Assembly (NCBI GenBank): GCA_026400415.1
Contig: JAPLPA010000231.1
Coordinates: 1 to 14,271, forward strand
Length of the DNA stretch: 14,271 bases
From: Afipia sp.
Lineage (GTDB): Bacteria > Pseudomonadota > Alphaproteobacteria > Rhizobiales > Xanthobacteraceae
Direction: 5' to 3'
The notes below the pieces were generated by a model. It was not told the origin of the DNA. It saw nothing but the letters and a program-made list of their open reading frames with translations, and did no database searches. Position numbers and translations under genes: made by a program. Positions 9,101 to 14,271 of this stretch are shown here, piece after piece. The stretch's first letter is position 1, and each line of letters begins with the position of its first letter.

Positions 9101-9663
9101 ATGCTCATGCCACCGTCACAGCCGAATCGCTTGCAGCACGGGCGAAAGCTCTGCAGCGCGGTACATTGGTTCATCGGTTGCTGCAATCACTACCGGACAT
9201 CGCCGCCACGCACAGATCGGATGCGGCGAAGAAATTTCTCGCACGTAACGCCAAAGACTGTGCTGATGGCGAACGCAACGCCTTAGTGAAGCAAGTGATG
9301 TCGATCATCGAGAATGAAAGTTTTGCTCCATTGTTCGCTGCGGGCAGCCGCGCGGAAGTCTCCATCGCCGGACGCGTGATGCGCCGGGGCAAGGCCGCTG
9401 TCGTGTCGGGACAAATCGATCGGCTGGTCGAAACACCGCAGCACATTCTGATCGTGGATTACAAAACCAACCACGCGCCGCCATCGTCCGCGCGCGATGC
9501 ACCCGGCGACTATGTCCGGCAACTCGCACTTTACCGCGATGTGCTGTCGCGAATTTATCCGGACAAACCTATCCGCTGTGTCCTCCTGTGGACCGAAACC
9601 GCGCATCTGATGGAAATTCCAACTGCGGCGCTGGACACGGGTCTGCAACGCGCGCTTGCATAG
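6175..9663 (+). CDS. addA: AddA, UvrD-type helicase-nuclease subunit of AddAB
   Basis: The protein has 1162 residues and is a complete superfamily-1A helicase with a C-terminal nuclease. Helicase motifs in order: Walker A NAGSGKT (31-37), TFTKAAA (61-67), Walker B DEAQD (406-410), GDEKQS (444-449) with FSFQGA after it, VMTVHGAKGLE (789-799), and motif VI YRRLLYVAMTRA (864-875). The nuclease domain shows H1000 in GTLVHRLL, D1082 in GQIDRL, and D1095 and K1097 in VDYKTN. All catalytic residues I looked for are present. AddA is the ATP-driven 3'-5' motor of the complex and, in the known enzymes, cuts the strand ending 3' at the break. It is translated with addB through a four-base ATGA overlap. 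Residues before codon 1 in the same frame have no family similarity, which supports ATG 6175. Confidence 0.97.
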   Translation: MSSPRANIPNAVHEAQAKASRPVTSAFVAANAGSGKTYVLVNRVIRLLLLGTPPEKILCITFTKAAAANMSEKVFERLGRWVTLPDEQLDREIRATGEGTTNTQSRARARELFARALETPGGLKVQTIHALCTRLLQQFPFEAKVPAHFSVLDDRDQNEMMERASLDVLMDAGRAPDSAAGRALDFAMATAADVTFKDVVREAALSRQHFMAWADEVGSIDAAMAQVALALGVGVDERIEDVEKEIVNGPHFPRSEWIAVADVLATGGKTDASQGDCLRDAAVKTGRSQVEAYLSFFVTGTGGARKSLITKPLVKDHPGLATRLDLEQARVLQVSERLRAVTQRERTRALLTIAKAVANNYRREKRERGMLDYDDLIDKTLELLSDGASGWVHFKLDRGVDHVLIDEAQDTSPKQWDIVEQLIEEFTTGAGARDGIKRTIFAVGDEKQSIFSFQGAAPREFDLRRRELGKRFEKAELKFDNVSLKHSFRSGQAILDAVDHVFRDKEIFGSIHAVGNGHPVHDALIDAPPALIDLWKLEEPAGSDNEGGWAAPLDAVPESSPEAVLARRVQAEISTLIGSSVMTGVGDHRRSLSFGDILVLVRRRGMAFNAVIQALKHANIPVAGADRLKLTEHIAVIDLMNLADALLLPSDDLALAVALKSPLFGLDDDNLLKFAPLRKASLRHALEEHAADDDKLKVALDRLQDCDRRFASETPFAFYAWLLGGDGGRARILKRLGPEANDALDEFLELALSYESKAPASLQGFMAWLRAAETEVKRDMEIRRDEVRVMTVHGAKGLEASVVFLVDTTTSPTDTQRQNLIALSHGNADPHASKVVVWAGNKAGDIESVAAARALMKEETEDEYRRLLYVAMTRAADRLIVGGVLPGNRKSVRDLSWYDMIAKGLKKSDLVKQELTASHGAITRYRRAGDVEPAATEISKQKISKPESSPDWLRTPAPREEAADILLRPSDSAENDAHATVTAESLAARAKALQRGTLVHRLLQSLPDIAATHRSDAAKKFLARNAKDCADGERNALVKQVMSIIENESFAPLFAAGSRAEVSIAGRVMRRGKAAVVSGQIDRLVETPQHILIVDYKTNHAPPSSARDAPGDYVRQLALYRDVLSRIYPDKPIRCVLLWTETAHLMEIPTAALDTGLQRALA

Positions 9664-9706
9664 CCGGATACCGGGCGCGAAGCCGCGAATCACCCCATTG
9701 ATTTAT

Positions 9707-9721
9707 CAGCAATATTTGCTG
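9707..9721. repeat. AT-centred inverted repeat downstream of addA
   Basis: CAGCAA and TTGCTG form a perfect 6-bp inverted repeat around TAT, 32 bases upstream of the -35 box proposed for trxA. No T-run follows, so a terminator is unlikely. An operator for a dimeric regulator of trxA is possible but unsupported beyond symmetry and position. Confidence 0.3.
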
Positions 9722-9752
9722 TGCGGCATCATACACATCGCGGTGACCAGCC

Positions 9753-9781
9753 TTGACCCGGCAACACCCCGTTCATAGGTT
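9753..9781 (+). promoter_or_regulatory. Probable sigma70-type promoter of trxA
   Basis: TTGACC (9753-9758) and TAGGTT (9776-9781) are separated by 17 bases. The -35 box matches five of six consensus positions and spacing is optimal; the -10 box is weaker (three of six). It lies 60 bases before the trxA ATG, giving a 5' leader of roughly 50 bases. It suggests that trxA is expressed independently of addBA. Confidence 0.6.
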
Positions 9782-9795
9782 GATCCTATTCTTTT

Positions 9796-9820
9796 GGCGC
9801 GCGATTCTTATTTCCGCGCC
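9796..9820 (+). other. Stem-loop in the trxA 5' leader
   Basis: GGCGCG (9796-9801) pairs with CGCGCC (9815-9820) across a 13-base loop, just downstream of the expected transcription start and 11 bases before the ribosome binding site. It could stabilise the mRNA 5' end. No conserved riboswitch or thermometer fold is recognisable. Confidence 0.35.
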
Positions 9821-9831
9821 TTTCATCCAAC

Positions 9832-9835
9832 GAGG
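9832..9835 (+). promoter_or_regulatory. Ribosome binding site deciding the trxA start
   Basis: GAGG stands six bases before ATG 9842. It favours this start over an in-frame ATG-like start at 9794, which would add 16 residues unlike any thioredoxin and would run through the leader stem-loop. Confidence 0.7.
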
Positions 9836-9841
9836 CACAAC

Positions 9842-10162
9842 ATGAGTGTGGGCAAGGTTTCGGACGCCGATTTCGACGCAATGGTTCTCAAGGCAGAAGG
9901 TCCTGTCGTCGTCGATTTTTGGGCGGAATGGTGCGGACCATGCCGCATGATCGCACCTGCGCTCGACGAAATCGCGGGCGTCATGGGCGACAAGGTCAAG
10001 ATCGTAAAGCTCAACGTCGATGAAAGCCCGAAGACGGCTTCCAAATATGGCGTGATGTCGATCCCGACGCTGATGATTTTCAAGGGCGGCGAAATGGCGT
10101 CGCGTCAGGTCGGCGCAGCGCCGAAGCAGAAACTGCAGCAGTGGATTACAGCTGCAGTTTGA
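9842..10162 (+). CDS. trxA: Thioredoxin 1
   Basis: The protein has 106 residues, the standard length for bacterial thioredoxin 1. The active site WCGPC is at 30-34 (redox cysteines 31 and 34), preceded by VVVDFWAEW, and the conserved cis-proline loop SIPTLMIF follows, along with GGE and the C-terminal amphipathic helix. There is no signal peptide, so it is a cytoplasmic disulfide reductase recharged by thioredoxin reductase. It serves ribonucleotide reductase, methionine sulfoxide reductase and other partners. It lies 178 bases after addA with its own probable promoter, and ends just before a strong terminator facing the folC operon. The addA-trxA-folC-accD order is common in related alphaproteobacteria. 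No unusual residues were seen. Confidence 0.97.
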   Translation: MSVGKVSDADFDAMVLKAEGPVVVDFWAEWCGPCRMIAPALDEIAGVMGDKVKIVKLNVDESPKTASKYGVMSIPTLMIFKGGEMASRQVGAAPKQKLQQWITAAV

Positions 10163-10184
10163 TCGCTTGTTGATTTTGAATTTG

Positions 10185-10216
10185 AAACGGCCGGCGCAAG
10201 CTGGCCGTTTTGTTTT
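10185..10216. terminator. Intrinsic terminator between convergent trxA and folC
   Basis: An 11-bp stem (10185-10195 with 10200-10210, one G-T pair) closes on the stable tetraloop GCAA and is followed by TGTTTT on the plus strand. It lies 23 bases after the trxA stop. In the minus direction the stem ends in TTT and is followed by a mixed A/T stretch, so weaker termination of folC is also plausible, making it bidirectional. Confidence 0.88.
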
Positions 10217-10223
10217 GAAGGCC

Positions 10224-11477
10224 TTACTGCGGCAGCGTGCCGTTTTCGGCCAGCACATTCCCGGCGAGATAAAGCGATCCCGTGATGAGAATTCGCGGCG
10301 GCAGTTCATAAGATAGTTTCGAAAGCGAAGCCAAAGCAGTCTTCACGCTGGATGCGGTATCGACCCGCATCCCAAGATGCCGCGCTGCATGGGCGAGAAC
10401 GTCAGGCGGCATCGCGTTCTCCTGATCCGGTATTCTCACCGCGATGATGTGGCGCGTCAGACCCGCGAAGTTGGCGAGAAATCCATCCGCATCCTTGTTG
10501 GCCATCATGCCGGCAATCACCACCAGCGGGCGCGAGACGCGCTCTTCCAGATCGCCAAGCGCCGCCGCCACAACGCGGCCGCCATCGGCGTTATGTCCGC
10601 CGTCTAGCCAGATCTCTGCTTCCGCAGGCGCAACATTGGTTAGTGCGCCAGACGTGAGCCGCTGCATCCGCGCCGGCCATTCGGCGCGTCCAATCCCTTG
10701 TTCAAATGCAGACGGCTGAATTTTGAACGTGCCGATGGTGCGCAACGTCGCGATCGCGAGTCCCGCGTTGTCGAATTGATGCCGCCCGAATAAACGCGGC
10801 GCCGCAAGGTCAAGCAACCCCTGCTCGTCCTGATAGACCAATCTCCCGCGCTCGATATTGACGTGCCAATCTTGCGTCGCCGCATGCAGAGGTGCGCGCA
10901 GTCTCTTTGCGGTCTGTTCGATCACAGCGGTGGCTTCGGCGGGTTGCTCGGCACAAATCACCGGAACGTTTTTCTTGATGATGCCGGCCTTCTCGGTAGC
11001 GATTTTGATCAACGTGTCGCCGAGAAACTCGACGTGATCCATCCCGATCGGCGCAATCACGCTTGCAAGCGGCCTATCGATGACATTGGTTGCGTCGAGC
11101 CGTCCGCCGAGACCGACTTCGAGTAACGTCACATCGGCCTGATGTTTCGAGAAGAGATAGAACGCCGCTGCCGTTTCGATTTCGAAGATAGTAATGGGTT
11201 CGCCATCATTGACGCGTTCGCAGTGGTCGAGCGCCGCGCGCAGTTCATCGTCGCTGATCAAAACGCCACCGCCAACCTTGCCGAGACGAAAGCGTTCATT
11301 GAAACGCACCAGATGGGGCGACGTATAAACGTGAACGCGCAAACCGGCGGCCTCAAGAATCGCCCGCATGAATGGCATGCGATCGAGCGTGAGGTCGATG
11401 CGCCTGGGATGCAGTGATGCGAGCCGTGTGAGAATGTCGTTGTATGAGGGTGAGCGCCCGGCCGCAGGCAATGTCAC
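10224..11477 (-). CDS. folC: FolC, bifunctional dihydrofolate/folylpolyglutamate synthase, lacking the P-loop segment
   Basis: The product has 417 residues; relatives run about 440-450. FolC adds glutamate to dihydropteroate and to folates using ATP. Recognisable motifs are SPHL (53-56), FEIETAAAF (98-106), GLGGRLDATN (122-131), IGMDHVEFLG (144-153), EKAGI (162-166), GRHQFDNA (231-238), EWPARMQRL (266-274) and DGGHN (292-296). The N-terminal lead-in SLHPRRIDLTLDRM (21-34) should be followed by about 30 residues ending in the ATP-binding loop (GTNGKGST in the family). Instead it jumps at residues 34-36 straight to FMRAILEAAGLRVHVYTSPHL. The frame is kept, but the P-loop is gone, so the protein as read is probably inactive. 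The start is GTG 11477, overlapping the accD stop as GTGA; longer starts would lie deep in accD. It could be a true deletion, a sequence error or a decaying copy. Confidence 0.85.
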   Translation of the reverse strand: MTLPAAGRSPSYNDILTRLASLHPRRIDLTLDRMPFMRAILEAAGLRVHVYTSPHLVRFNERFRLGKVGGGVLISDDELRAALDHCERVNDGEPITIFEIETAAAFYLFSKHQADVTLLEVGLGGRLDATNVIDRPLASVIAPIGMDHVEFLGDTLIKIATEKAGIIKKNVPVICAEQPAEATAVIEQTAKRLRAPLHAATQDWHVNIERGRLVYQDEQGLLDLAAPRLFGRHQFDNAGLAIATLRTIGTFKIQPSAFEQGIGRAEWPARMQRLTSGALTNVAPAEAEIWLDGGHNADGGRVVAAALGDLEERVSRPLVVIAGMMANKDADGFLANFAGLTRHIIAVRIPDQENAMPPDVLAHAARHLGMRVDTASSVKTALASLSKLSYELPPRILITGSLYLAGNVLAENGTLPQ

Positions 11478-11496
11478 GCCGGTGACGCAGTCACCG
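11473..11496 (-). promoter_or_regulatory. Alternating hairpins over the accD stop and folC start
   Basis: In the mRNA (minus) sense the order is GTGAC, GTCAC, GTGAC. The first two arms extend to a perfect 7-bp stem (CGGTGAC/GTCACCG with a 3-base loop). The second and third arms can pair instead (5 bp, 4-base loop), which would bury the folC GTG start. The two structures are mutually exclusive, so ribosomes finishing accD could control access to folC. This is inferred from sequence symmetry only. Confidence 0.4.
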
Positions 11497-12403
11497 CAGG
11501 CGCGTCCGGCGGAGTAGAGGTTACATTCGGACGCACAGATGCAAACCCTTCCGCCGCAGGCGCGCGGGTCAGCAAACGACAAAGGCGCGCCAATGTGGGG
11601 CGCAGATCGTGGCGATGTACCACTATATCAACCATGCCGTGCTCTTTCAGATATTCGGCGCGCTGGAAACCTTCCGGTAGTTTTTCCCGGATCGTCTGCT
11701 CGATCACACGCGCGCCCGCGAAGCCGATCAATGCGCCCGGTTCAGCGATCTGCACGTCGCCGAGCATGGCATAAGACGCCGTGACGCCTCCTGTCGTCGG
11801 ATTTGTCAGCACAACAATGTAGGGTTGCTTGGCTTCGCGCAGCATCTGAATGCCAACCGTCGTGCGTGGCAACTGCATCAATGACAAAATACCTTCCTGC
11901 ATTCGCGCGCCGCCTGATGCGGCAAACATGATGAAGGGCGTTTTTTTCTCGACCGCAAGTTCGAGGCCTGTCACGACGGCCTCCCCGGCCGCCATTCCGA
12001 GAGACCCGCCCATGAAATCGAAATCCTGCACGGCAACGACGACGCCATTGCCTTCAAGCTTACCGTATCCGACCTTCACAGCGTCATGGAGACTGGTCTT
12101 TGCGCGCGCATCCTTGATGCGGTCGGCATATTTGCGTTCGTCACGAAACTTCAGCGGGTCTGCGGCCACTTCGGGGAGTGCCACATCGAGCCATGTTTCG
12201 TTGTCGAAAATCGATTTGAGCCGCGCCACCGCGCCCATGCGCATATGATAGTTCGAGCCCGGAATAACGAACTGGTTCTGTTCGACATCCTTGTAAAAGA
12301 CGAGCTGGCCGGAGTCCGGACACTTGATCCAGAGATTCTCAGGCGTTTCGCGCTTTAGAATGTTGCGGATTTTCGGCCGGACGACGTTGGTCAACCAGTT
12401 CAT
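11474..12403 (-). CDS. accD: AccD, acetyl-CoA carboxylase carboxyltransferase subunit beta
   Basis: The protein has 309 residues. With AccA it transfers the carboxyl group from carboxybiotin to acetyl-CoA, giving malonyl-CoA for fatty acid synthesis. Crotonase-fold landmarks are clear: DFDFMGGSLGMAAGEA, ASGGARMQEG, LTNPTTGGVTASYAMLGD and GFAGARVIEQTIREKLPEGFQ. The N-terminal part (MNWLTNVVRPKI, then PENLWIKCPDSGQLVFYKD) is colinear with the zinc ribbon of E. coli AccD but keeps only one of its four cysteines, so it should not bind zinc there; this appears usual in related rhizobial AccD. The start ATG 12403 has a GGAG six bases before it. The last 30 residues are a low-complexity Pro/Ala/Thr tail. 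It lies 91 bases after trpA and overlaps folC by four bases. Confidence 0.95.
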   Translation of the reverse strand: MNWLTNVVRPKIRNILKRETPENLWIKCPDSGQLVFYKDVEQNQFVIPGSNYHMRMGAVARLKSIFDNETWLDVALPEVAADPLKFRDERKYADRIKDARAKTSLHDAVKVGYGKLEGNGVVVAVQDFDFMGGSLGMAAGEAVVTGLELAVEKKTPFIMFAASGGARMQEGILSLMQLPRTTVGIQMLREAKQPYIVVLTNPTTGGVTASYAMLGDVQIAEPGALIGFAGARVIEQTIREKLPEGFQRAEYLKEHGMVDIVVHRHDLRPTLARLCRLLTRAPAAEGFASVRPNVTSTPPDAPAVTASPA

Positions 12404-12409
12404 GACGGG

Positions 12410-12413
12410 CTCC
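12410..12413 (-). promoter_or_regulatory. Ribosome binding site deciding the accD start
   Basis: GGAG on the minus strand, six bases before the ATG at 12403-12401. It selects MNWLTNVV as the true N-terminus, matching AccD relatives, although the frame stays open for 68 more codons upstream into trpA. Confidence 0.75.
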
Positions 12414-12427
12414 GTCTTGCAGAATTG

Positions 12428-12458
12428 AATATATGGACGCCCGGACGCAACGCGGCAA
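12428..12458 (-). promoter_or_regulatory. Possible weak promoter for accD-folC
   Basis: On the minus strand TTGCCG (12458-12453) and TATATT (12433-12428) are 19 bases apart, 25 bases before the accD start. The -10 box is good, but the spacing is long. It would let accD-folC be transcribed apart from trpBA, which makes sense for an essential lipid gene behind an amino-acid operon. The 91-base gap also holds an AT-rich 6-bp inverted repeat (12466-12480) without terminator features. Confidence 0.28.
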
Positions 12459-12494
12459 CCCTGCGGATTTACAATAAATCGCTTGAAAACACGC

Positions 12495-13331
12495 CTATTC
12501 GGCGGCCTGTTTCGCGCCTCGAACACCTTGCGCCAATGACGAAACGAAATCGGCGACTGCAGGCACCGTTTTGGCGGTTGCTTTGCTGTTTGCATCGAGC
12601 GTCTCACGCAACACGTCGATCAACGCTGAGCCGACTACCGCACCGTTTGCGGCTTGCGCGATGTCGCGGGCCGCTTCGGGCGTCCGAATGCCGAAGCCGA
12701 CGCAAACCGGCAATTTTGTGTGGCGCTTGATGCGCGCGACGGCGGAGGCAACATCAGACGTGGCTGCACTCGCGCTGCCGGTGATGCCGGTGATCGAGAC
12801 GTAATAGACGAACCCCGACGTGTTCGCCAGCACAGCAGGAAGGCGCTTGTCGTCTGTTGTCGGCGTGGCGAGACGAATGAAATTCAACCCCGCCTTCATG
12901 GCGGGGATACAAAGCTCGGTATCTTCTTCCGGCGGAAGATCGACAATAATCAATCCATCGACGCCCGCAGACTTCGCATCGGCAAGAAATTTATCGACGC
13001 CATAAATGTAGATAGGATTGTAATATCCCATCAGCACGATTGGCGTCTTGGCTTCATCCTTGCGGAAATCGCGCACGACCTGAAGCGTCTTTTTTAGCGT
13101 CATTCCAGCCTTCAGCGCGCGCAGACCCGCCGCCTGTATGGCAGGACCATCCGCCATCGGATCCGTAAACGGCATGCCGATCTCGATAATGTCCGCGCCC
13201 GCTTTCGGTAGCGCCTTGATGATCGCAAGCGATGTCGCCATGTCGGGATCGCCGCACATCAGAAACGTCACGAAAGCCGCGCGGCCTTCTTTCTGCAATT
13301 CCGCAAATCGCGTGTCGATGCGCGTGGTCAC
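12495..13331 (-). CDS. trpA: TrpA, tryptophan synthase alpha chain
   Basis: The protein has 278 residues, slightly longer than the 268 of E. coli. The alpha subunit cleaves indole-3-glycerol phosphate to indole and glyceraldehyde-3-phosphate and channels indole to TrpB. The catalytic acids are present: E50 in IIEIGMPFTDP and D61 in ADGPAIQ. The TIM-barrel phosphate-binding loops show as GFGI (212-215) and GSALID (234-239), and DLPPEE (131-136) and YYVSITGITG (176-185) are in their usual places. The start is GTG 13331, whose second to fourth bases form the trpB stop (GTGA), so the two subunits are translationally coupled in equal amounts; there is no closer ATG. The extra C-terminal residues are an Ala/Lys/Val-rich tail. 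No missing catalytic residue was seen. Confidence 0.97.
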   Translation of the reverse strand: MTTRIDTRFAELQKEGRAAFVTFLMCGDPDMATSLAIIKALPKAGADIIEIGMPFTDPMADGPAIQAAGLRALKAGMTLKKTLQVVRDFRKDEAKTPIVLMGYYNPIYIYGVDKFLADAKSAGVDGLIIVDLPPEEDTELCIPAMKAGLNFIRLATPTTDDKRLPAVLANTSGFVYYVSITGITGSASAATSDVASAVARIKRHTKLPVCVGFGIRTPEAARDIAQAANGAVVGSALIDVLRETLDANSKATAKTVPAVADFVSSLAQGVRGAKQAAE

Positions 13332-14271
13332 TTCTTTTTGCCCTTCAGAATATCGCCGACCTGCGGCACGTCCTTGTCGCCACGACCCGACAGATTGATC
13401 ACCATCAAATGATCCTTCGGCCGCTTCGGTGCGAGATCCATCACCTTGGCGATGGCGTGCGCGGGCTCAAGCGCGGGGATGATGCCTTCGAGGCGCGACA
13501 GCAACTGAAACGCCGCAAGCGCCTCTTCGTCGGTCGCCGACAAATAGGTGACGCGGCCGGTTTCATGCAACCATGAATGTTCCGGGCCGATGCCGGGATA
13601 ATCCAGACCTGCCGAAATCGAATGTGCATCCTGAATCTGGCCGTCATCATCCATCAGCAGATAGGTGCGATTGCCGTGCAGTACGCCGGGGCGTCCGCCC
13701 GGCCCGCCCGCGATCGACGCCGCATGCAGATTGGTGAGGCCATGGCCTGCCGCCTCAACGCCGAAAATCTCAATGCCCGGATCGTCGAGGAACGGGTGAA
13801 ACAGTCCCATCGCATTGGAGCCGCCGCCGATGCACGCGACCAGCGAATCCGGCAGGCGGCCCTCTGTCTCTTGCATCTGCGCGCGTGTCTCGGTGCCGAT
13901 GATCGACTGGAAGTCGCGCACCATCATCGGATAGGGGTGCGGACCGGCAACTGTACCGATGCAGTAAAACGTATTGGCGACATTCGTCACCCAGTCGCGC
14001 AGCGCGTCGTTCATCGCGTCCTTTAGCGTGCGCGACCCCGACTGCACCGGCACGACCTTGGCGCCTAGCATTTCCATGCGAATCACGTTCGGCTGCTGCC
14101 GCTCGACATCGACAGCGCCCATATAGACGATGCATTCGAGGCCGAAACGAGCGCAGAGCGTCGCGGTCGCAACGCCGTGCTGACCCGCGCCGGTTTCTGC
14201 GATGATGCGCTTCTTGCCCATTCGGCGCGCGACCATGATCTGGCCGAGCACATTGTTGACCTTGTGCGAAC
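13328..14271 (-). CDS. trpB: TrpB, tryptophan synthase beta chain (5' end cut by window)
   Basis: About 313 of an expected 400 or so residues are present; the gene enters from the right edge. The beta subunit joins indole to serine using pyridoxal phosphate. The first residues seen are SHKVNNVLGQ, whose lysine (codon 14263-14261) is the PLP Schiff-base lysine. ETGAGQHG, GGGSNAMG (phosphate-binding glycine loop), HSISAGLDYPGIGPEH and the C-terminal LSGRGDKD follow. One oddity is the short stretch AGGPGGRPG (about 13691-13711), where relatives as I recall have AGGRPG, which may be a three-residue insertion in a surface loop. It overlaps trpA by four bases, and trpF is expected upstream by analogy. 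The stop is TGA 13330-13328. Confidence 0.97.
   Translation of the reverse strand, partial: SHKVNNVLGQIMVARRMGKKRIIAETGAGQHGVATATLCARFGLECIVYMGAVDVERQQPNVIRMEMLGAKVVPVQSGSRTLKDAMNDALRDWVTNVANTFYCIGTVAGPHPYPMMVRDFQSIIGTETRAQMQETEGRLPDSLVACIGGGSNAMGLFHPFLDDPGIEIFGVEAAGHGLTNLHAASIAGGPGGRPGVLHGNRTYLLMDDDGQIQDAHSISAGLDYPGIGPEHSWLHETGRVTYLSATDEEALAAFQLLSRLEGIIPALEPAHAIAKVMDLAPKRPKDHLMVINLSGRGDKDVPQVGDILKGKKK

Noticed and set aside
11478..11582. N-terminal extension of folC upstream of GTG 11477
   Set aside because: The extra 35 residues are Cys-rich, lie inside accD and match nothing in FolC; the GTGA overlap start is far more natural.
12466..12480. GATTTA-N3-TAAATC inverted repeat between trpA and accD
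   Set aside because: It is short and AT-rich, has no GC stem or T-run for termination, and no operator family is recognised.
12654..13097. A 147-codon plus-strand frame inside trpA
   Set aside because: It is a shadow of trpA with no domain, and trpA motifs are intact in the opposite strand.
1..14271. A new defence, mobile or CRISPR-like system
   Set aside because: No transposase, integrase, att-like repeat, toxin-antitoxin pair, repeat array or compositional shift is visible; nearly all DNA is accounted for by conserved housekeeping genes.

Overview
The window is ordinary chromosomal housekeeping DNA from an alphaproteobacterium. It is most likely a member of the Hyphomicrobiales near Bradyrhizobium, Afipia and Nitrobacter. 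This is inferred from the moderately GC-rich sequence, the AddA/AddB proteins of the alphaproteobacterial type, an AccD that reads like those of the Bradyrhizobium group, the TsaE-phosphotransferase fusion, and the gene order around trpB-trpA-accD-folC. There is no rRNA, tRNA, CRISPR array, insertion sequence or phage gene, and no gap of more than 300 bases without a gene.

Left arm, plus strand (1-10162). The last 37 codons of a sensor histidine kinase overlap the start of a fused gene joining TsaE (ATPase of tRNA t6A synthesis) to an AmgK-like sugar kinase. A small PilZ-domain gene and a MurU-like sugar-1-phosphate nucleotidyltransferase follow. AmgK and MurU are consecutive steps of the peptidoglycan-recycling route that returns MurNAc to UDP-MurNAc, so the fusion and murU probably act in one pathway. 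Next come addB and addA, overlapping by four bases. They encode the helicase-nuclease that processes double-strand breaks for RecA. The arm ends with trxA (thioredoxin 1), which has its own good sigma70-type promoter.

Right arm, minus strand (14271-10224). trpB (cut by the window edge) and trpA overlap and form tryptophan synthase. accD (acetyl-CoA carboxyltransferase beta) follows after 91 bases, and folC (dihydrofolate/folylpolyglutamate synthase) overlaps the end of accD. The two arms converge on a strong hairpin terminator at 10185-10216.

The most notable anomaly is in folC. The reading frame is open and most family motifs are present, but about 30 codons near the N-terminus, including the ATP-binding P-loop, are missing. 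As read, the protein should be unable to bind ATP normally. This may be a real deletion, a sequence or assembly error, or a pseudogene backed by a second copy elsewhere. Other points of interest are the TsaE-AmgK fusion with a PilZ gene inside the cell-wall-recycling cluster, alternative hairpins over the folC start, and loss of metal-binding cysteines in AddB and AccD. I see no evidence of a new defence or mobile system.
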